Below are positions 36,480 through 45,021 of a stretch of DNA of 64,000 nt, piece after piece. The DNA comes from Modestobacter versicolor. Its GTDB lineage: Bacteria; Actinomycetota; Actinomycetes; Mycobacteriales; Geodermatophilaceae. The stretch spans positions 248,001 through 312,000 of the forward strand of contig NZ_JACIBU010000001.1 of the NCBI RefSeq assembly GCF_014195485.1. Reading direction: 5' to 3'. The translations under genes and the position numbers were made by a program. The notes beneath the pieces are model-generated. The model was not told the origin of the DNA, did not search any database, and saw nothing but the letters and a program-made list of their open reading frames with translations. Numbering within the stretch: the stretch's first letter is position 1; each line of letters opens with the position of its first letter.

Positions 36480-36554
36480 GCGGCTCACGGGCCTCCGTGG
36501 GAGACCAGGGCGCAGAAGATCCTCGGCGAGCCGTGCGGCGGGGGCGGCCGACGG

Positions 36555-36971
36555 TCAGAGGAGCCGTCGCGACCGGTCCGTCCCGGCGTCCTCGGGCCAG
36601 GCCTGGCGGGCGTAGGCGTTGTCGGCCTGGGCCCTCGCGGCCGGCGGCGGTCCGGCCGGGAGCGCGCGCGGCTGGGGGAGCGGTCCGGGGCGCCACGAGG
36701 GGACGGTGATCGGGCCGGGGCCGGCCCACTCCTCGGCGGCGAGGCGGGCCTCCTCCAGGCGGACGGCCTGCAGGTGGCGGCGCCAGCGGTGGCCGAGCAC
36801 GTCGACGGCGACCAGCACCGCGACCAGCACGGCCACGGTGAGGAAGGCGTTGGTCAGGGCGGTCGCCACGTCGAGGGGGGTGATCTCCGGCCAGCTGACC
36901 TGCTCCAGCTGGTACCCCACGACCTCGATGACGACGTACAGCACGCCGTACACCAGGAACGCGACCCTCAT
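36555..36971 (-). CDS. Small two-span hypothetical membrane protein
   Basis: A 138-residue protein with two hydrophobic segments: residues 1-22 (VAFLVYGVLYVVIEVVGYQL) and about 36-58 (LTNAFLTVAVLVAVLVAVDV). The Pro/Arg-rich cytoplasmic tail (RPGPLPQPRALPAGPPPAAR) ends TDRSRRLL. No enzymatic motif. The ATG at 36969-36971 has AGGCAGGTC directly upstream; the region just beyond carries a 14-bp tandem repeat that includes the same GCAGGTC word. Function unknown. Confidence 0.75.
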   Translation of the reverse strand: MRVAFLVYGVLYVVIEVVGYQLEQVSWPEITPLDVATALTNAFLTVAVLVAVLVAVDVLGHRWRRHLQAVRLEEARLAAEEWAGPGPITVPSWRPGPLPQPRALPAGPPPAARAQADNAYARQAWPEDAGTDRSRRLL

Positions 36972-36987
36972 GACCTGCCTCTCGTGC

Positions 36988-37029
36988 CGTGGACGACCTG
37001 ACGTGGACGACCTGCCGTGGACGACCTGC
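36988..37029. repeat. 14-bp tandem repeat, three copies
   Basis: CGTGGACGACCTG(A/C) occurs at 36988-37001, 37002-37015 and 37016-37029, differing only in the last base, 17 nt upstream of the small membrane protein start. Confidence 0.9.
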
Positions 37030-37110
37030 CCCCTCCAACGACACGAGGTGACCGTGACGGGAGCCCGGGAGCCGTCTGCGCGGCCCGCCGTCACCCGTCC
37101 GGGTGAGCGA

Positions 37111-37383
37111 TCAGGGGGCGAGGACCTCGTCCCAGGCCCGCACGCCCCACTCGGCGACCACGCCGTGGAGCACGAACGGGTCGCCGGCGATGAACTCCTC
37201 GGCGGCCTCCCGGCTGGTGAACACGCCCATGGCCTCGCCGTCCACCGGCTCGGCCATCGTCCCGACCATCAGCAGCACGCCGCGGTCGTGGAACTCGTGC
37301 AGCCGGGCGACGTGGGCCGCCCCGTGCTGCTGGGCCAGCGGCAGGAAGTCCTCGACGGCGCGGTAGGTCATCACGTACTTCAT
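37111..37383 (-). CDS. YCII-related domain protein
   Basis: A 90-residue dimeric alpha-beta-barrel protein of the YciI family. It has KYVMTYRAVEDFLPLA at the start, then HVARLHEFHDRGVLLMVGTM with the putative active His-Asp pair, and VFTSREAAEEFIAGDPFVLH. Family members include chlorinated-catechol-type and hydrolase-like proteins; the substrate here is unknown. The ATG at 37381-37383 lies 8 nt after a CAGGAT hexamer. It is a single gene between the membrane protein gene and the divergent MMPL transporter. Confidence 0.92.
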   Translation of the reverse strand: MKYVMTYRAVEDFLPLAQQHGAAHVARLHEFHDRGVLLMVGTMAEPVDGEAMGVFTSREAAEEFIAGDPFVLHGVVAEWGVRAWDEVLAP

Positions 37384-37391
37384 GCGCCCGC

Positions 37392-37397
37392 ATCCTG
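37392..37397 (-). promoter_or_regulatory. Leaderless-type -10 of the YCII gene
   Basis: Minus-strand CAGGAT ends 8 nt before the ATG at 37383. Confidence 0.4.
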
Positions 37398-37492
37398 GCC
37401 CGGCGCGCGGGCGGGCGACAGACCCGCGCCCCCGATCCCGAAGCGATCGGAACCGGGCGGTCCAGGAACCCCCGCTGGCGCCCGGACGCCGC

Positions 37493-37498
37493 TAGCGT
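37493..37498 (+). promoter_or_regulatory. Candidate -10 of the MMPL gene
   Basis: TAGCGT lies 61 nt before the GTG at 37560, which has its own ribosome site (AGGGAGC), so this transcript would have a short leader. Confidence 0.4.
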
Positions 37499-37559
37499 CG
37501 CCGCCGACCCGGATGCGCCGCCTCTGTCCATCACGCACGGCTGCCCCAGGGAGCACGTT

Positions 37560-39701
37560 GTGGAGTCCCTCGCTCGATTCGTCCTGCGCCATCGCCTGCT
37601 CGTCGTCCTCGGTTGGGCGGTCCTGCTCGTGGCCGGTGGCGTCGCCGCCGGACCGGTCGCCGACCGGCTGACCTTCGACTTCTCGCTGCCCGGCCAGCCC
37701 GGTTACGAGGCGGAGGAGGAGCTGATCGCCACCTTCGGCGCGAGCACCGCCGACACCCTCGTCCCGGTGCTGACCGTGCCGGCGGGCAGCACGGTGGCCG
37801 ACCGCGCCACCGAGATCGCCGGGGTCTTCGACGCCGTGCGCGCCGCCGTCCCGCAGGCCCGGGTCGTCGACCTGGCGAGCACCGGCGACGACCGCTTCGT
37901 CACCGACGACGGCCGGAGCACCTTCGCCCTGGTCCAGGGGCCGATGCCGGAGGGCTTCGGCCCCGGGCTGGAGGCCGCCCTGCTGCCCGCCGTGGAGCAG
38001 GCCGCCGCCGCGGCCGGGCTGGAGGCGGGGCTCACCTCGTACGTGACGCTCGCGGCCGGCGGGGAGACCGAGGGCCCGAGCGTGCTGGTCGAGACGCTGT
38101 TCGGCGCCGTCGGGGCGCTGGCGGTGCTGCTGTTCGTCTTCGCGTCGTTCCTGGCGTTCGTGCCGCTGCTCATCGCCGCGGTGTCGATCCTGACCACGTT
38201 CCTGCTCGTCCTGGGGCTCACCTATCTGACCGACGTGAGCTTCGTGGTGCAGTTCCTCATCGCCCTGGTCGGCCTGGGTGTGGCGATCGACTACTCGTTG
38301 CTGCTGGTCTCCCGCTGGCGGGAGGAACGCGCGCACGGGCAGTCCAACGACGAGGCCGTCGTCACCGCCATGCGGACCGCCGGCCACGCGGTGGTCGCCT
38401 CGGGCGTCACCGTCGCGATCAGCCTGCTGGCGCTGATCATCGTGCCCGTCCCGTTCCTGCGGAGCATGGGCCTGGGCGGGATGCTCATCCCGCTGGTCAG
38501 CGTCGCGGTGGTGCTGACCCTGCTGCCGGCGCTGCTGTCGAAGATCGGCCCCCGGGTCGACTGGCCGCGGATCCGGCACGACGCCGTCGCGGCCCGGGGC
38601 TGGACGGCGTGGGCGCGGCTGGTCGTGCGCCGGCGCTGGATCGCCACCGGCGTCGCCGTCCTGGTGCTGACCGTGATCATCGTCCCGGTCTTCGGGCTCA
38701 AGATCGGCCAGGCCGACACCGAGTCGCTGACCCGGAGCGGGCCCGCCTTCGACTCGCTGCAGACGCTGGAGGACGGCGGGGTGGGCAACGGGGTGCTGAC
38801 CCCGATCGCGCTGCTGGTGCCCGACGGCGAGGCCGACGCAGCGGTCGCCGCGGCCCGCGACGTCGACGGCGTCCGGATGGCGGTGGTCGGCGGCAGCAAC
38901 GACGGGACCACGGTCATCGACGTCGTCCCGGACCAGGAGACGGTCGACAGCGCGAGCAACGAGGTCGTGGACGACGTCCGGGCGGCGGTGGAGGGCGCGG
39001 TCGACGGCGACGTGGGCGTGGCCGGCACCGGCGCGATCGTGCAGGACTACTTCCGGGCGGTGTACGACAACTTCCCCTACGTGCTGGCCCTGATCGCGGT
39101 CATCACCTTCGTCCTGCTGGTGCGCACGTTCCGCTCGCTGCTGCTGCCGATCAAGGCGGTGCTGCTGAACCTGGTCTCGCTGGCCGCGGTGTTCGGCGCC
39201 GTCACCTGGTTCTGGCAGGAGGGCAACGGCTCGGACGCGCTGTTCGGCGTCTCGCCCACCGGCGCCATCACGTTCTGGCTGCCGGTGATCATCTTCGCGT
39301 TCCTGTTCGGGCTGTCGATGGACTACGAGGTGTTCATCCTCGCCCGGATGCGGGAGGAGTACGACGACACCGGCAACACCCCGGACGCGGTGATCACCGG
39401 GCTGGGCCGCACCGGCCGGCTGGTCACCTCCGCCGCGCTGATCCTGTTCTTCTCCTTCGCCGCGCTGGCGTCCTCGCCGGGCGTCGACATCAAGGTGCTC
39501 GGGACGGCGCTGGGCGTCGGGATCCTGATCGACGCGACGCTGATCCGGGCCCTGCTGGTGCCGGCGCTGGTGAGCCTGCTGGGGAAGTGGAACTGGTGGC
39601 TGCCGGCCGGGCTGGCGAGGGTGCTGCGGGTGGAGCCCTCACCGCTGCGCGACGAGCGCCCGCTGGAGGTGCCCGAGGAGCGGGAGCTCAGCCAGACCTG
39701 A
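37560..39701 (+). CDS. MMPL-family (RND superfamily) transporter
   Basis: A 713-residue inner-membrane transporter with 12 predicted spans in two repeats. The first span is near residues 12-32, followed by an extracytoplasmic loop to about 165. Each half has the proton-relay motif: GLGVAIDYSLLLVSRWREE in the first and FGLSMDYEVFILARMREEY in the second. MMPL proteins export lipids, pigments or antibiotics. The GTG has AGGGAGC upstream. The gene ends 14 bp inside the convergent MFS gene, so the two reading frames overlap tail to tail. Cargo unknown. Confidence 0.94.
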   Translation: MESLARFVLRHRLLVVLGWAVLLVAGGVAAGPVADRLTFDFSLPGQPGYEAEEELIATFGASTADTLVPVLTVPAGSTVADRATEIAGVFDAVRAAVPQARVVDLASTGDDRFVTDDGRSTFALVQGPMPEGFGPGLEAALLPAVEQAAAAAGLEAGLTSYVTLAAGGETEGPSVLVETLFGAVGALAVLLFVFASFLAFVPLLIAAVSILTTFLLVLGLTYLTDVSFVVQFLIALVGLGVAIDYSLLLVSRWREERAHGQSNDEAVVTAMRTAGHAVVASGVTVAISLLALIIVPVPFLRSMGLGGMLIPLVSVAVVLTLLPALLSKIGPRVDWPRIRHDAVAARGWTAWARLVVRRRWIATGVAVLVLTVIIVPVFGLKIGQADTESLTRSGPAFDSLQTLEDGGVGNGVLTPIALLVPDGEADAAVAAARDVDGVRMAVVGGSNDGTTVIDVVPDQETVDSASNEVVDDVRAAVEGAVDGDVGVAGTGAIVQDYFRAVYDNFPYVLALIAVITFVLLVRTFRSLLLPIKAVLLNLVSLAAVFGAVTWFWQEGNGSDALFGVSPTGAITFWLPVIIFAFLFGLSMDYEVFILARMREEYDDTGNTPDAVITGLGRTGRLVTSAALILFFSFAALASSPGVDIKVLGTALGVGILIDATLIRALLVPALVSLLGKWNWWLPAGLARVLRVEPSPLRDERPLEVPEERELSQT

Positions 39702-41115
39702 CGGTGTCCCGGCTCGTGGGCGCCCGGCCGGTCAGCAGCCAGGTGAGCCCCGCGGCGGTCAGCCCGACCGCGCAGGTGGCCAGCCCGATGACCGGGCCGG
39801 TGCTCGCCCCGACGTCCCCGGCCGCCGGGGAGGTCAGGTCGAGGACGACCGCCGTCAGCGCGCTGCCGAGCGCGAACCCGGCGTAGCGCAGCACCTGGTT
39901 GAGGGCCATGGCGCTGCTGCTCTCCGAGGCGGGGACGGCGGCGATCACCAGCCCCGGGACGGTGGCGAACGCCCCGCCGACGCCCACCCCCAGGACGGCC
40001 ATGGCCAGGAACAGGTGCCACAGCTCGGTGTCCAGCACGGCGAAGCAGGCGCCGGCCACGGCGACCACGAGCGCGCTGCCGGACACGACGCCGCGCCCGC
40101 CCAGGCGCTCGGCGAGCCGCCGGGCCACCTGCCCGGCGGCCATCGTGGCCAGCGAGTACGGCACCAGCAGCAGCCCGGCGACCAGCACCGACGTCGCCAG
40201 CCCTCGGGGCTGGGGTGCCTGCGCCAGCACGGTCACGCAGCCGATCAGCAGGTAGTTGGCCACGGAGACCAGCAGGATCGCCAGGTGCCCGCCGGCGGCC
40301 CGGCGGCCCCGGGCCAGCCGGACGTCGACGAGCGGGGCGGGGGAGCGGGTCGCCGAGACCACCCAGCCGGTGAGCGCGACGAGGCAGGTCGCGACCGTGC
40401 CGAGGAACAGCGGCGAGCTCCAGCCCCAGTCGCCGCCCTCGCTCAGCGCGAGCAGCAGCGCCGCCAGGCCGGTGCCCAGCAGCACGGCGCCCGGCCAGTC
40501 GAAGGGACGCCGCGGTGCCGCGGCCGGTGCCGGGAGCACGACGGCGGCCGCCACCAGCGCCGCTCCGCAGACCGCGGCAGCCGCCCAGAACGCGGCCCGC
40601 AGGCCACCGAGCTCGGCGACCAGTCCGGCCAGCGGGTAGCCCAGGCCGACACCGGAGACGACGGTCACCGACAGGACGGCGATGGTCGGCCCGGACCTGC
40701 CCGGCGGCAGGGCCTCCCGGGCCACGGCCATCAGCAGGGGCATCAGCGACAGGCCGAAGCCCTGCAGCGCGCGCCCGGCGAGGAACGCCGGCAGCGGCAG
40801 CGGCAGCGCGGTCAGCACGCCGCCCAGCACGACGAGGGTCAGCGCGCCGAGGACGACCACCCGCCGGTACGGGCCGTCACCGAGCCGGCCGAGGACCGGC
40901 GTCGCGACGGTGCCGACGAGGAACGGCAGGGTCAGCGACCACTGCGCGAGCGCCAGGGGGGCGTCGTACAGCTCGGCGACCGCGGGGATGAACGGGACGC
41001 CGACGCTGCTCGTCACCGCCACCACGGCGGCCAGCAGGACCAGCACCGGCGCCAGCAGGCGAGGGGCCCGGCCGCCCCTCACCGGCGCGTCGCGACCGGC
41101 CGAGGCGGTGCTCAC
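39688..41115 (-). CDS. MFS transporter (drug/solute:H+ antiporter type)
   Basis: A 475-residue major facilitator with about 14 hydrophobic segments. FLVGTVATPVLGRLGDGPYR carries the loop 2-3 signature (GRLGD). AGRALQGFGLSLMPLLMAVA matches motif B of DHA2 exporters. SVTVVSGVGLGYPLAGLVAE is like motif C. The GTG start overlaps the upstream IclR stop by 4 bp (GTGA), so it is made together with the regulator. It may export a pathway intermediate of the neighbouring island, or import substrate; direction cannot be told from sequence. Confidence 0.92.
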   Translation of the reverse strand: MSTASAGRDAPVRGGRAPRLLAPVLVLLAAVVAVTSSVGVPFIPAVAELYDAPLALAQWSLTLPFLVGTVATPVLGRLGDGPYRRVVVLGALTLVVLGGVLTALPLPLPAFLAGRALQGFGLSLMPLLMAVAREALPPGRSGPTIAVLSVTVVSGVGLGYPLAGLVAELGGLRAAFWAAAAVCGAALVAAAVVLPAPAAAPRRPFDWPGAVLLGTGLAALLLALSEGGDWGWSSPLFLGTVATCLVALTGWVVSATRSPAPLVDVRLARGRRAAGGHLAILLVSVANYLLIGCVTVLAQAPQPRGLATSVLVAGLLLVPYSLATMAAGQVARRLAERLGGRGVVSGSALVVAVAGACFAVLDTELWHLFLAMAVLGVGVGGAFATVPGLVIAAVPASESSSAMALNQVLRYAGFALGSALTAVVLDLTSPAAGDVGASTGPVIGLATCAVGLTAAGLTWLLTGRAPTSRDTVRSG

Positions 41116-41879
41116 CCGGTGCTGATCAGGCGCGCCGTCCGCAGCGCCTGCTCGCCCCACCGCCGGGTAAGCTCGGGGGTGAGCCGGCTGGCCGGTGCGG
41201 CGATCGCCAGCGCGGCGCGGGCCGTGCCGAGGCCCTCGGGGACGGCCACCCCGATGGCCCCGATCTCGACGTCGGTCTCGGTGTAGGCGACCGCGTAGCC
41301 GGTCTGCCGCACCTCGGCGAGGACCTCGTCGAGCTCGGCCGCCGTCGGGGCGCGGCTGCCGGAACGCCCGCTGGGAGCCGGGTCGGGGTACAGCTCGCGG
41401 ACCTGGGCGGGCGGCATCGCGGCGAGGATCGCCAGCCCGGCGGAGGTGCTGTGCGCGGGCAGGGCCAGACCCACCCGGCCACCGACGCGCAGCGCCTTGG
41501 TGGTCTCGACGGCATCGACGAAGCGGACGTCGCGGCCCTCCTGCACGACCAGGACGACGGTCTCGTCCACCTCGTCGCGCAGCGCCTCCATGAACGGCCG
41601 GGCCCGGGCCCGGACGTCGAGCCCGCGGACGGCCGCCAGCCCGAGCGACAGCAGTGCCTCGCCGGCGCGGTAGGTGCGGTGGGCCGGGTCGCGCCGGAGG
41701 AACCGGTGGTGCTCGAGCATCGCCAGGAGCCGGTGCGCCGTGGACCGGGCGACGCCCAGCTCGGCGGCGCACTCGGAGACCCGCAGCTGGGGGCGGTCCT
41801 GGAGCAGCAGCAGCAGCCGCAGGGCGTTGCCGACCGACTCGATCGGATAGGCGGGGGGCGCCTTCTCCGCGCTGGTCAT
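41112..41879 (-). CDS. IclR-family transcriptional regulator 1
   Basis: A 255-residue regulator. The N-terminal winged helix is PIESVGNALRLLLLLQDRPQ then VSECAAELGVARSTAHRLLA, and the C-terminal IclR effector domain starts near residue 75 (VRFVDAVETTKALRVGGRVG; later LPAHSTSAGLAILAAM). IclR proteins usually control adjacent catabolic genes by binding aromatic or small organic acids. It is divergent from the SDR/acyl-CoA dehydrogenase genes; the TGTTCT-N7-AGAACA palindrome in between is the likely operator. The ATG has AAGGAAGGCGGC upstream. Confidence 0.95.
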   Translation of the reverse strand: MTSAEKAPPAYPIESVGNALRLLLLLQDRPQLRVSECAAELGVARSTAHRLLAMLEHHRFLRRDPAHRTYRAGEALLSLGLAAVRGLDVRARARPFMEALRDEVDETVVLVVQEGRDVRFVDAVETTKALRVGGRVGLALPAHSTSAGLAILAAMPPAQVRELYPDPAPSGRSGSRAPTAAELDEVLAEVRQTGYAVAYTETDVEIGAIGVAVPEGLGTARAALAIAAPASRLTPELTRRWGEQALRTARLISTG

Positions 41880-41939
41880 GCCGCCGCCTTCCTTGCCGGG
41901 GGGACTGACCTCATGACACTGTTATGGATAGCAGGACGG

Positions 41940-41958
41940 TGTTCTGCTGTAAAGAACA
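41940..41958. promoter_or_regulatory. Candidate IclR operator TGTTCT-N7-AGAACA
   Basis: A perfect 6-bp half-site dyad (41940-41945 with 41953-41958) in the 122-bp divergent region between the IclR gene and the SDR gene. It is the most AT-rich stretch of the region, as expected for a promoter-operator. Confidence 0.55.
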
Positions 41959-42001
41959 TGTCGTTCGACAGAGCCGTCGACACCACGGGAGACACCACCG
42001 C

Positions 42002-42748
42002 ATGAACCGCCTGGAGAACGTCACCGTCGTCGTCACCGGTGGGGGCCGGGGGATCGGCCGGGCCGGCGCCGTGGCCATGGCCGCCGAGGGTGCCCACGTC
42101 GCCGTCCTCGACCTGGACGGCGACGCCGCCGCCGAGGTCGTCGCCCAGATCGAGGCCGCCGGTGGCCGCGCCCGCGCCTGGCGGACCGACATCACGTCGC
42201 CGGAGCAGGTCGGCTCCGCGGTGGCCGAGGTCGTCGAGTGGAGCGGTGCGGTCGACGTCCTGGTCCACTCGGCCGGGATCGTCGCCCCGGCGATGCTCAA
42301 GGACATGACGCTCGAGTCGTTCGAGCGGGTGGTCGCGGTCAACCTCACCGGCACCTTCGTCTGCCTCCAGGCCGTCCTCCCGCACTGGATGGAGACCAAG
42401 CGGGGCAAGTTCATCGCGCTGACCTCGCCCGCGGCGCTGCGCGGGCAGGTGGGCGGCGGCAACTACGCCGCCGCCAAGGCCGGCGTCGTCGCCCTGGTCA
42501 AGACCGCCGCGGTGGAGCTCGCCCGCTACGGCGTCACCGCGAACGCGCTGCTGCCGATCGCCGCCACCGAGATGTCGGCGAAGGTCCGCGAGGACCCGAA
42601 GCTGGAGGAGAAGTTCCTCAGCCTCATCCCGCTGCGCCGGTGGGCCACGGCCGAGGACATCGCGCCCAGCCTGGTCTACCTGGCCTCGTCGGACTCGGAC
42701 TACATGACCGGCAGCGTCCTGTCCATCGACGGCGGCCGCACGATCTGA
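42002..42748 (+). CDS. Short-chain dehydrogenase/reductase
   Basis: A 248-residue classical SDR, NAD(P)-dependent. The cofactor motif is VVTGGGRGIGRAGAV. An Asp after the second strand (VAVLDLDGD) favours NAD. The structural motif is HSAGIVAPA (for NAG). The active site is TSPAALRGQVGGGNYAAAK, with Ser, Tyr and Lys spaced as usual. The C-terminal block VLSIDGGRTI is standard. It resembles 3-oxoacyl- or hydroxyacyl-dehydrogenase types, but substrate is unknown. The ATG at 42002 has GGGAGAC upstream. First gene of the plus-strand unit with two acyl-CoA dehydrogenases. Confidence 0.92.
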   Translation: MNRLENVTVVVTGGGRGIGRAGAVAMAAEGAHVAVLDLDGDAAAEVVAQIEAAGGRARAWRTDITSPEQVGSAVAEVVEWSGAVDVLVHSAGIVAPAMLKDMTLESFERVVAVNLTGTFVCLQAVLPHWMETKRGKFIALTSPAALRGQVGGGNYAAAKAGVVALVKTAAVELARYGVTANALLPIAATEMSAKVREDPKLEEKFLSLIPLRRWATAEDIAPSLVYLASSDSDYMTGSVLSIDGGRTI

Positions 42749-42779
42749 CCCGCGGCGAGCGCTGAGGAGGGGACGCGAC

Positions 42780-43937
42780 ATGGTGGAGACGGTCTCCGGG
42801 ATGCGGATCGCGCTGCCGCCGGCCCACCGCGAGTTCCAGGAGCGGCTGCGGACCTGGCTCGCCGAGCACGTCCCGCCCGGCGGGCTGCCCGACGCGGACA
42901 CCGACGAGGGCTTCCGCGCGCACCGGGCGTGGGAGCGGACGCTGCACGACGCCGGGTACGCCGGCCTGTCCTGGCCGCGGGAGCACGGCGGAGCGGGCGG
43001 GGACCTGCTGCACGAGGCCCTCTTCGCGGAGGAGTACGAGCGGGCCCGCGGTCCGGTGCGGATCACCCGGCCGGCCCTGCGGTTCCTCGGCCCGACGATC
43101 ATGCGGTTCGGCACACCGGCCCAGCAGCAGCGCTGGCTGCCGCGGATGCTGCGCGCGGAGGACATCTGGTCGCAGGGCTTCTCCGAGCCCGAGGCGGGCA
43201 GCGACCTGGCCGGCATCCGGACCCGCGCCGAGCTGCGCGACGGCCGGTACGTCGTCGACGGGCAGAAGACCTGGACCACCTACGGCCGGTTCGCCGACTG
43301 GGTGTTCGCGCTGGTCCGCACCGGCCCGGCCGGCGGTCGGCACCGCGGGCTCACCTGCCTGGCGATCGACCTGCGCAGCCCGGGCGTGCAGGTGCGCCCG
43401 GTCCGTCAGGCGCACGGCCGCACCGGCTTCGCCGAGGTCTTCCTTACCGGCGTCGAGGTGCCCGCCGACCAGCGCATCGGCGACCACGACGACGGCTGGG
43501 CGGTGGCGATGGCGCTGCTGTCCTCCGAGCGCGGCCCCGACGCCGGTGGACCGGTGCGCACCGAGCAGCGGTTGCTCGCGCTCGCCGGGCAGGTCGCGCG
43601 GGAGCTGCCGGCCGACCAGGTCGCCGCGGCGACCCGCGAGCTCGGCGCCGCTGCGGCCCGGCTGCACGCCTACCGCGCGCACACCCACCGCCGGGTCGCG
43701 GCGGGGTGGCAGGGAGAACCGGCCGGCGTCGAGTCCAGCGTGGTCAAGCTCTACTCCTCCGAGCTCGACCTGGACCTGGTCGAGCTCGGGGTGGACCTGT
43801 TCGGTGACCGCCGGCTGGCCGAGGGCAGCGCGGAGTACCTGGACTTCTGGCACTCGCGGGCGGGCCGCGTGTACGGCGGCACCGCCGAGGTCCAGCACAA
43901 CGTCGTCGCCGACCGGGTGCTCGGGCTGCCGCGGTGA
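42780..43937 (+). CDS. Acyl-CoA dehydrogenase, large-type subunit
   Basis: A 385-residue flavoprotein of the FadE type. SQGFSEPEAGSDLAGIRTRAE is the first signature, with KTWTTYGRFADW after it. The C-terminal signature is GRVYGGTAEVQHNVVADRVL. At the place where MCAD-type enzymes have the catalytic Glu before GT, this protein has Gly, as in subunits of heteromeric FadE enzymes. The ATG at 42780 has GAGGAGGGG upstream. It overlaps the next dehydrogenase by 4 bp, supporting a two-subunit alpha2beta2 enzyme. Confidence 0.94.
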   Translation: MVETVSGMRIALPPAHREFQERLRTWLAEHVPPGGLPDADTDEGFRAHRAWERTLHDAGYAGLSWPREHGGAGGDLLHEALFAEEYERARGPVRITRPALRFLGPTIMRFGTPAQQQRWLPRMLRAEDIWSQGFSEPEAGSDLAGIRTRAELRDGRYVVDGQKTWTTYGRFADWVFALVRTGPAGGRHRGLTCLAIDLRSPGVQVRPVRQAHGRTGFAEVFLTGVEVPADQRIGDHDDGWAVAMALLSSERGPDAGGPVRTEQRLLALAGQVARELPADQVAAATRELGAAAARLHAYRAHTHRRVAAGWQGEPAGVESSVVKLYSSELDLDLVELGVDLFGDRRLAEGSAEYLDFWHSRAGRVYGGTAEVQHNVVADRVLGLPR

Positions 43938-44983
43938 GGGCGGAGGAGATGCTGCTGTTCCGGCCCACCGCCGACCAGCTCGAGCTGGCGTCCTCCGCGG
44001 GGGCCGTCTTCGCGGCCGCGGCGCGGGCCTCGACGTCGGCCGGCGGCGACCCGGGCCCGGACGCCGGCTGGCGGCTGCTCGGCGAGTCCGGCTTCCTCGG
44101 TGCCGGCGTCCCCGAGCAGCAGGGCGGGCTGGGGCTGCCGCCCTCGGACCTCGCGCTGCTCTGCGAGGAGGCCGGTTCCGCCCTGGTCCCGGGCCCGGTG
44201 GTCGAGACGCTCTGGGTGGTCGCCCCGGCCCTGGCCGCGCTCGGCCCGGCGGGGGCGGACCAGCTGGCGTCGGTGCTGGCCGGCAACACCTGGGGCACGG
44301 TCGTGGACGAGGCGCTGCGGGGGCCGGAGCTGGACTCCGCTGCCGTGGTCGTCGTCCCGACCGCCTCGGGCGACGTCGTCGTGCCGGCCGGCGCGGTCAC
44401 CGGGCGCGCGCCGGTGCCGACCGCCGACCTGCTGGAGCGCTCGTCCCAGGGCACGTCCGTCGACCTCGCGGCCGGCCGGCCGGTGCCGGCCCTCGCCGGG
44501 GTCGGCGCGCTGACCCTGGGCCGGCTCGGGGGCGCTGCGGTGCTGGTCGGCACCACCCGCCGCCTGCTCGAGCTCGCGGTCGCGCACGCCACCGACCGCA
44601 CCCAGTTCGGCGTGCCGATCGGGAGCTTCCAGGCGGTGCGGCACCGGCTGGTCGACGTCCACGTGGAGCTGGAGTTCGCGCGGAGCGCCGTGTGGAGCGC
44701 CGCCTGCGAGGTGGAGGCGGGCCTGCCCTCGGCGGCGACCTCCGTGCTCTGCGCGGCCGTCACCGCCCGGCGCGCCTTCGCCCTCGCCGACCGGCACTGC
44801 CTGCAGGTGCACGGCGGCATCGGCTTCACCTGGGAGCACCCGCTGCACGTCCACCTCAAGCGGGGGCACACGTTCGCCGCGAGGTCGGGCACCCGCCGGT
44901 CGCTGGAGGCGCTCCTCGGCGAGCAGCTGCTCGCCTCCGTGGCGGGCACGCCCCCGGGGGCACCGCCCCGACCGGCCATCTGA
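43934..44983 (+). CDS. Acyl-CoA dehydrogenase, small/degenerate subunit
   Basis: A 349-residue partner of the preceding dehydrogenase. The N-terminal domain has FRPTADQLELASSAGAVF and ESGFLGAGVPEQQGGLGLPP. The middle beta domain is short and lacks the usual FAD/substrate signature seen in its partner. The C-terminal helical domain is normal (HATDRTQFGVPIGSFQAVRH; VHGGIGFTWEHPLHVHLKR). This asymmetry is typical of actinobacterial heteromeric FadE pairs used for steroid or cyclic acyl-CoA side chains. The GTG overlaps the previous stop; terminator at 44984. Confidence 0.92.
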   Translation: MRAEEMLLFRPTADQLELASSAGAVFAAAARASTSAGGDPGPDAGWRLLGESGFLGAGVPEQQGGLGLPPSDLALLCEEAGSALVPGPVVETLWVVAPALAALGPAGADQLASVLAGNTWGTVVDEALRGPELDSAAVVVVPTASGDVVVPAGAVTGRAPVPTADLLERSSQGTSVDLAAGRPVPALAGVGALTLGRLGGAAVLVGTTRRLLELAVAHATDRTQFGVPIGSFQAVRHRLVDVHVELEFARSAVWSAACEVEAGLPSAATSVLCAAVTARRAFALADRHCLQVHGGIGFTWEHPLHVHLKRGHTFAARSGTRRSLEALLGEQLLASVAGTPPGAPPRPAI

Positions 44984-45018
44984 GCCGCCGGGCCCGGACG
45001 CCGTCCGGGCCCGGCGGG
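44984..45018. terminator. Bidirectional hairpin between the dehydrogenase and decarboxylase genes
   Basis: 44985-44998 is perfectly complementary to 45004-45017, with one more pair closing the loop; it separates two convergent operons. Confidence 0.85.
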
Positions 45019-45021
45019 CGG

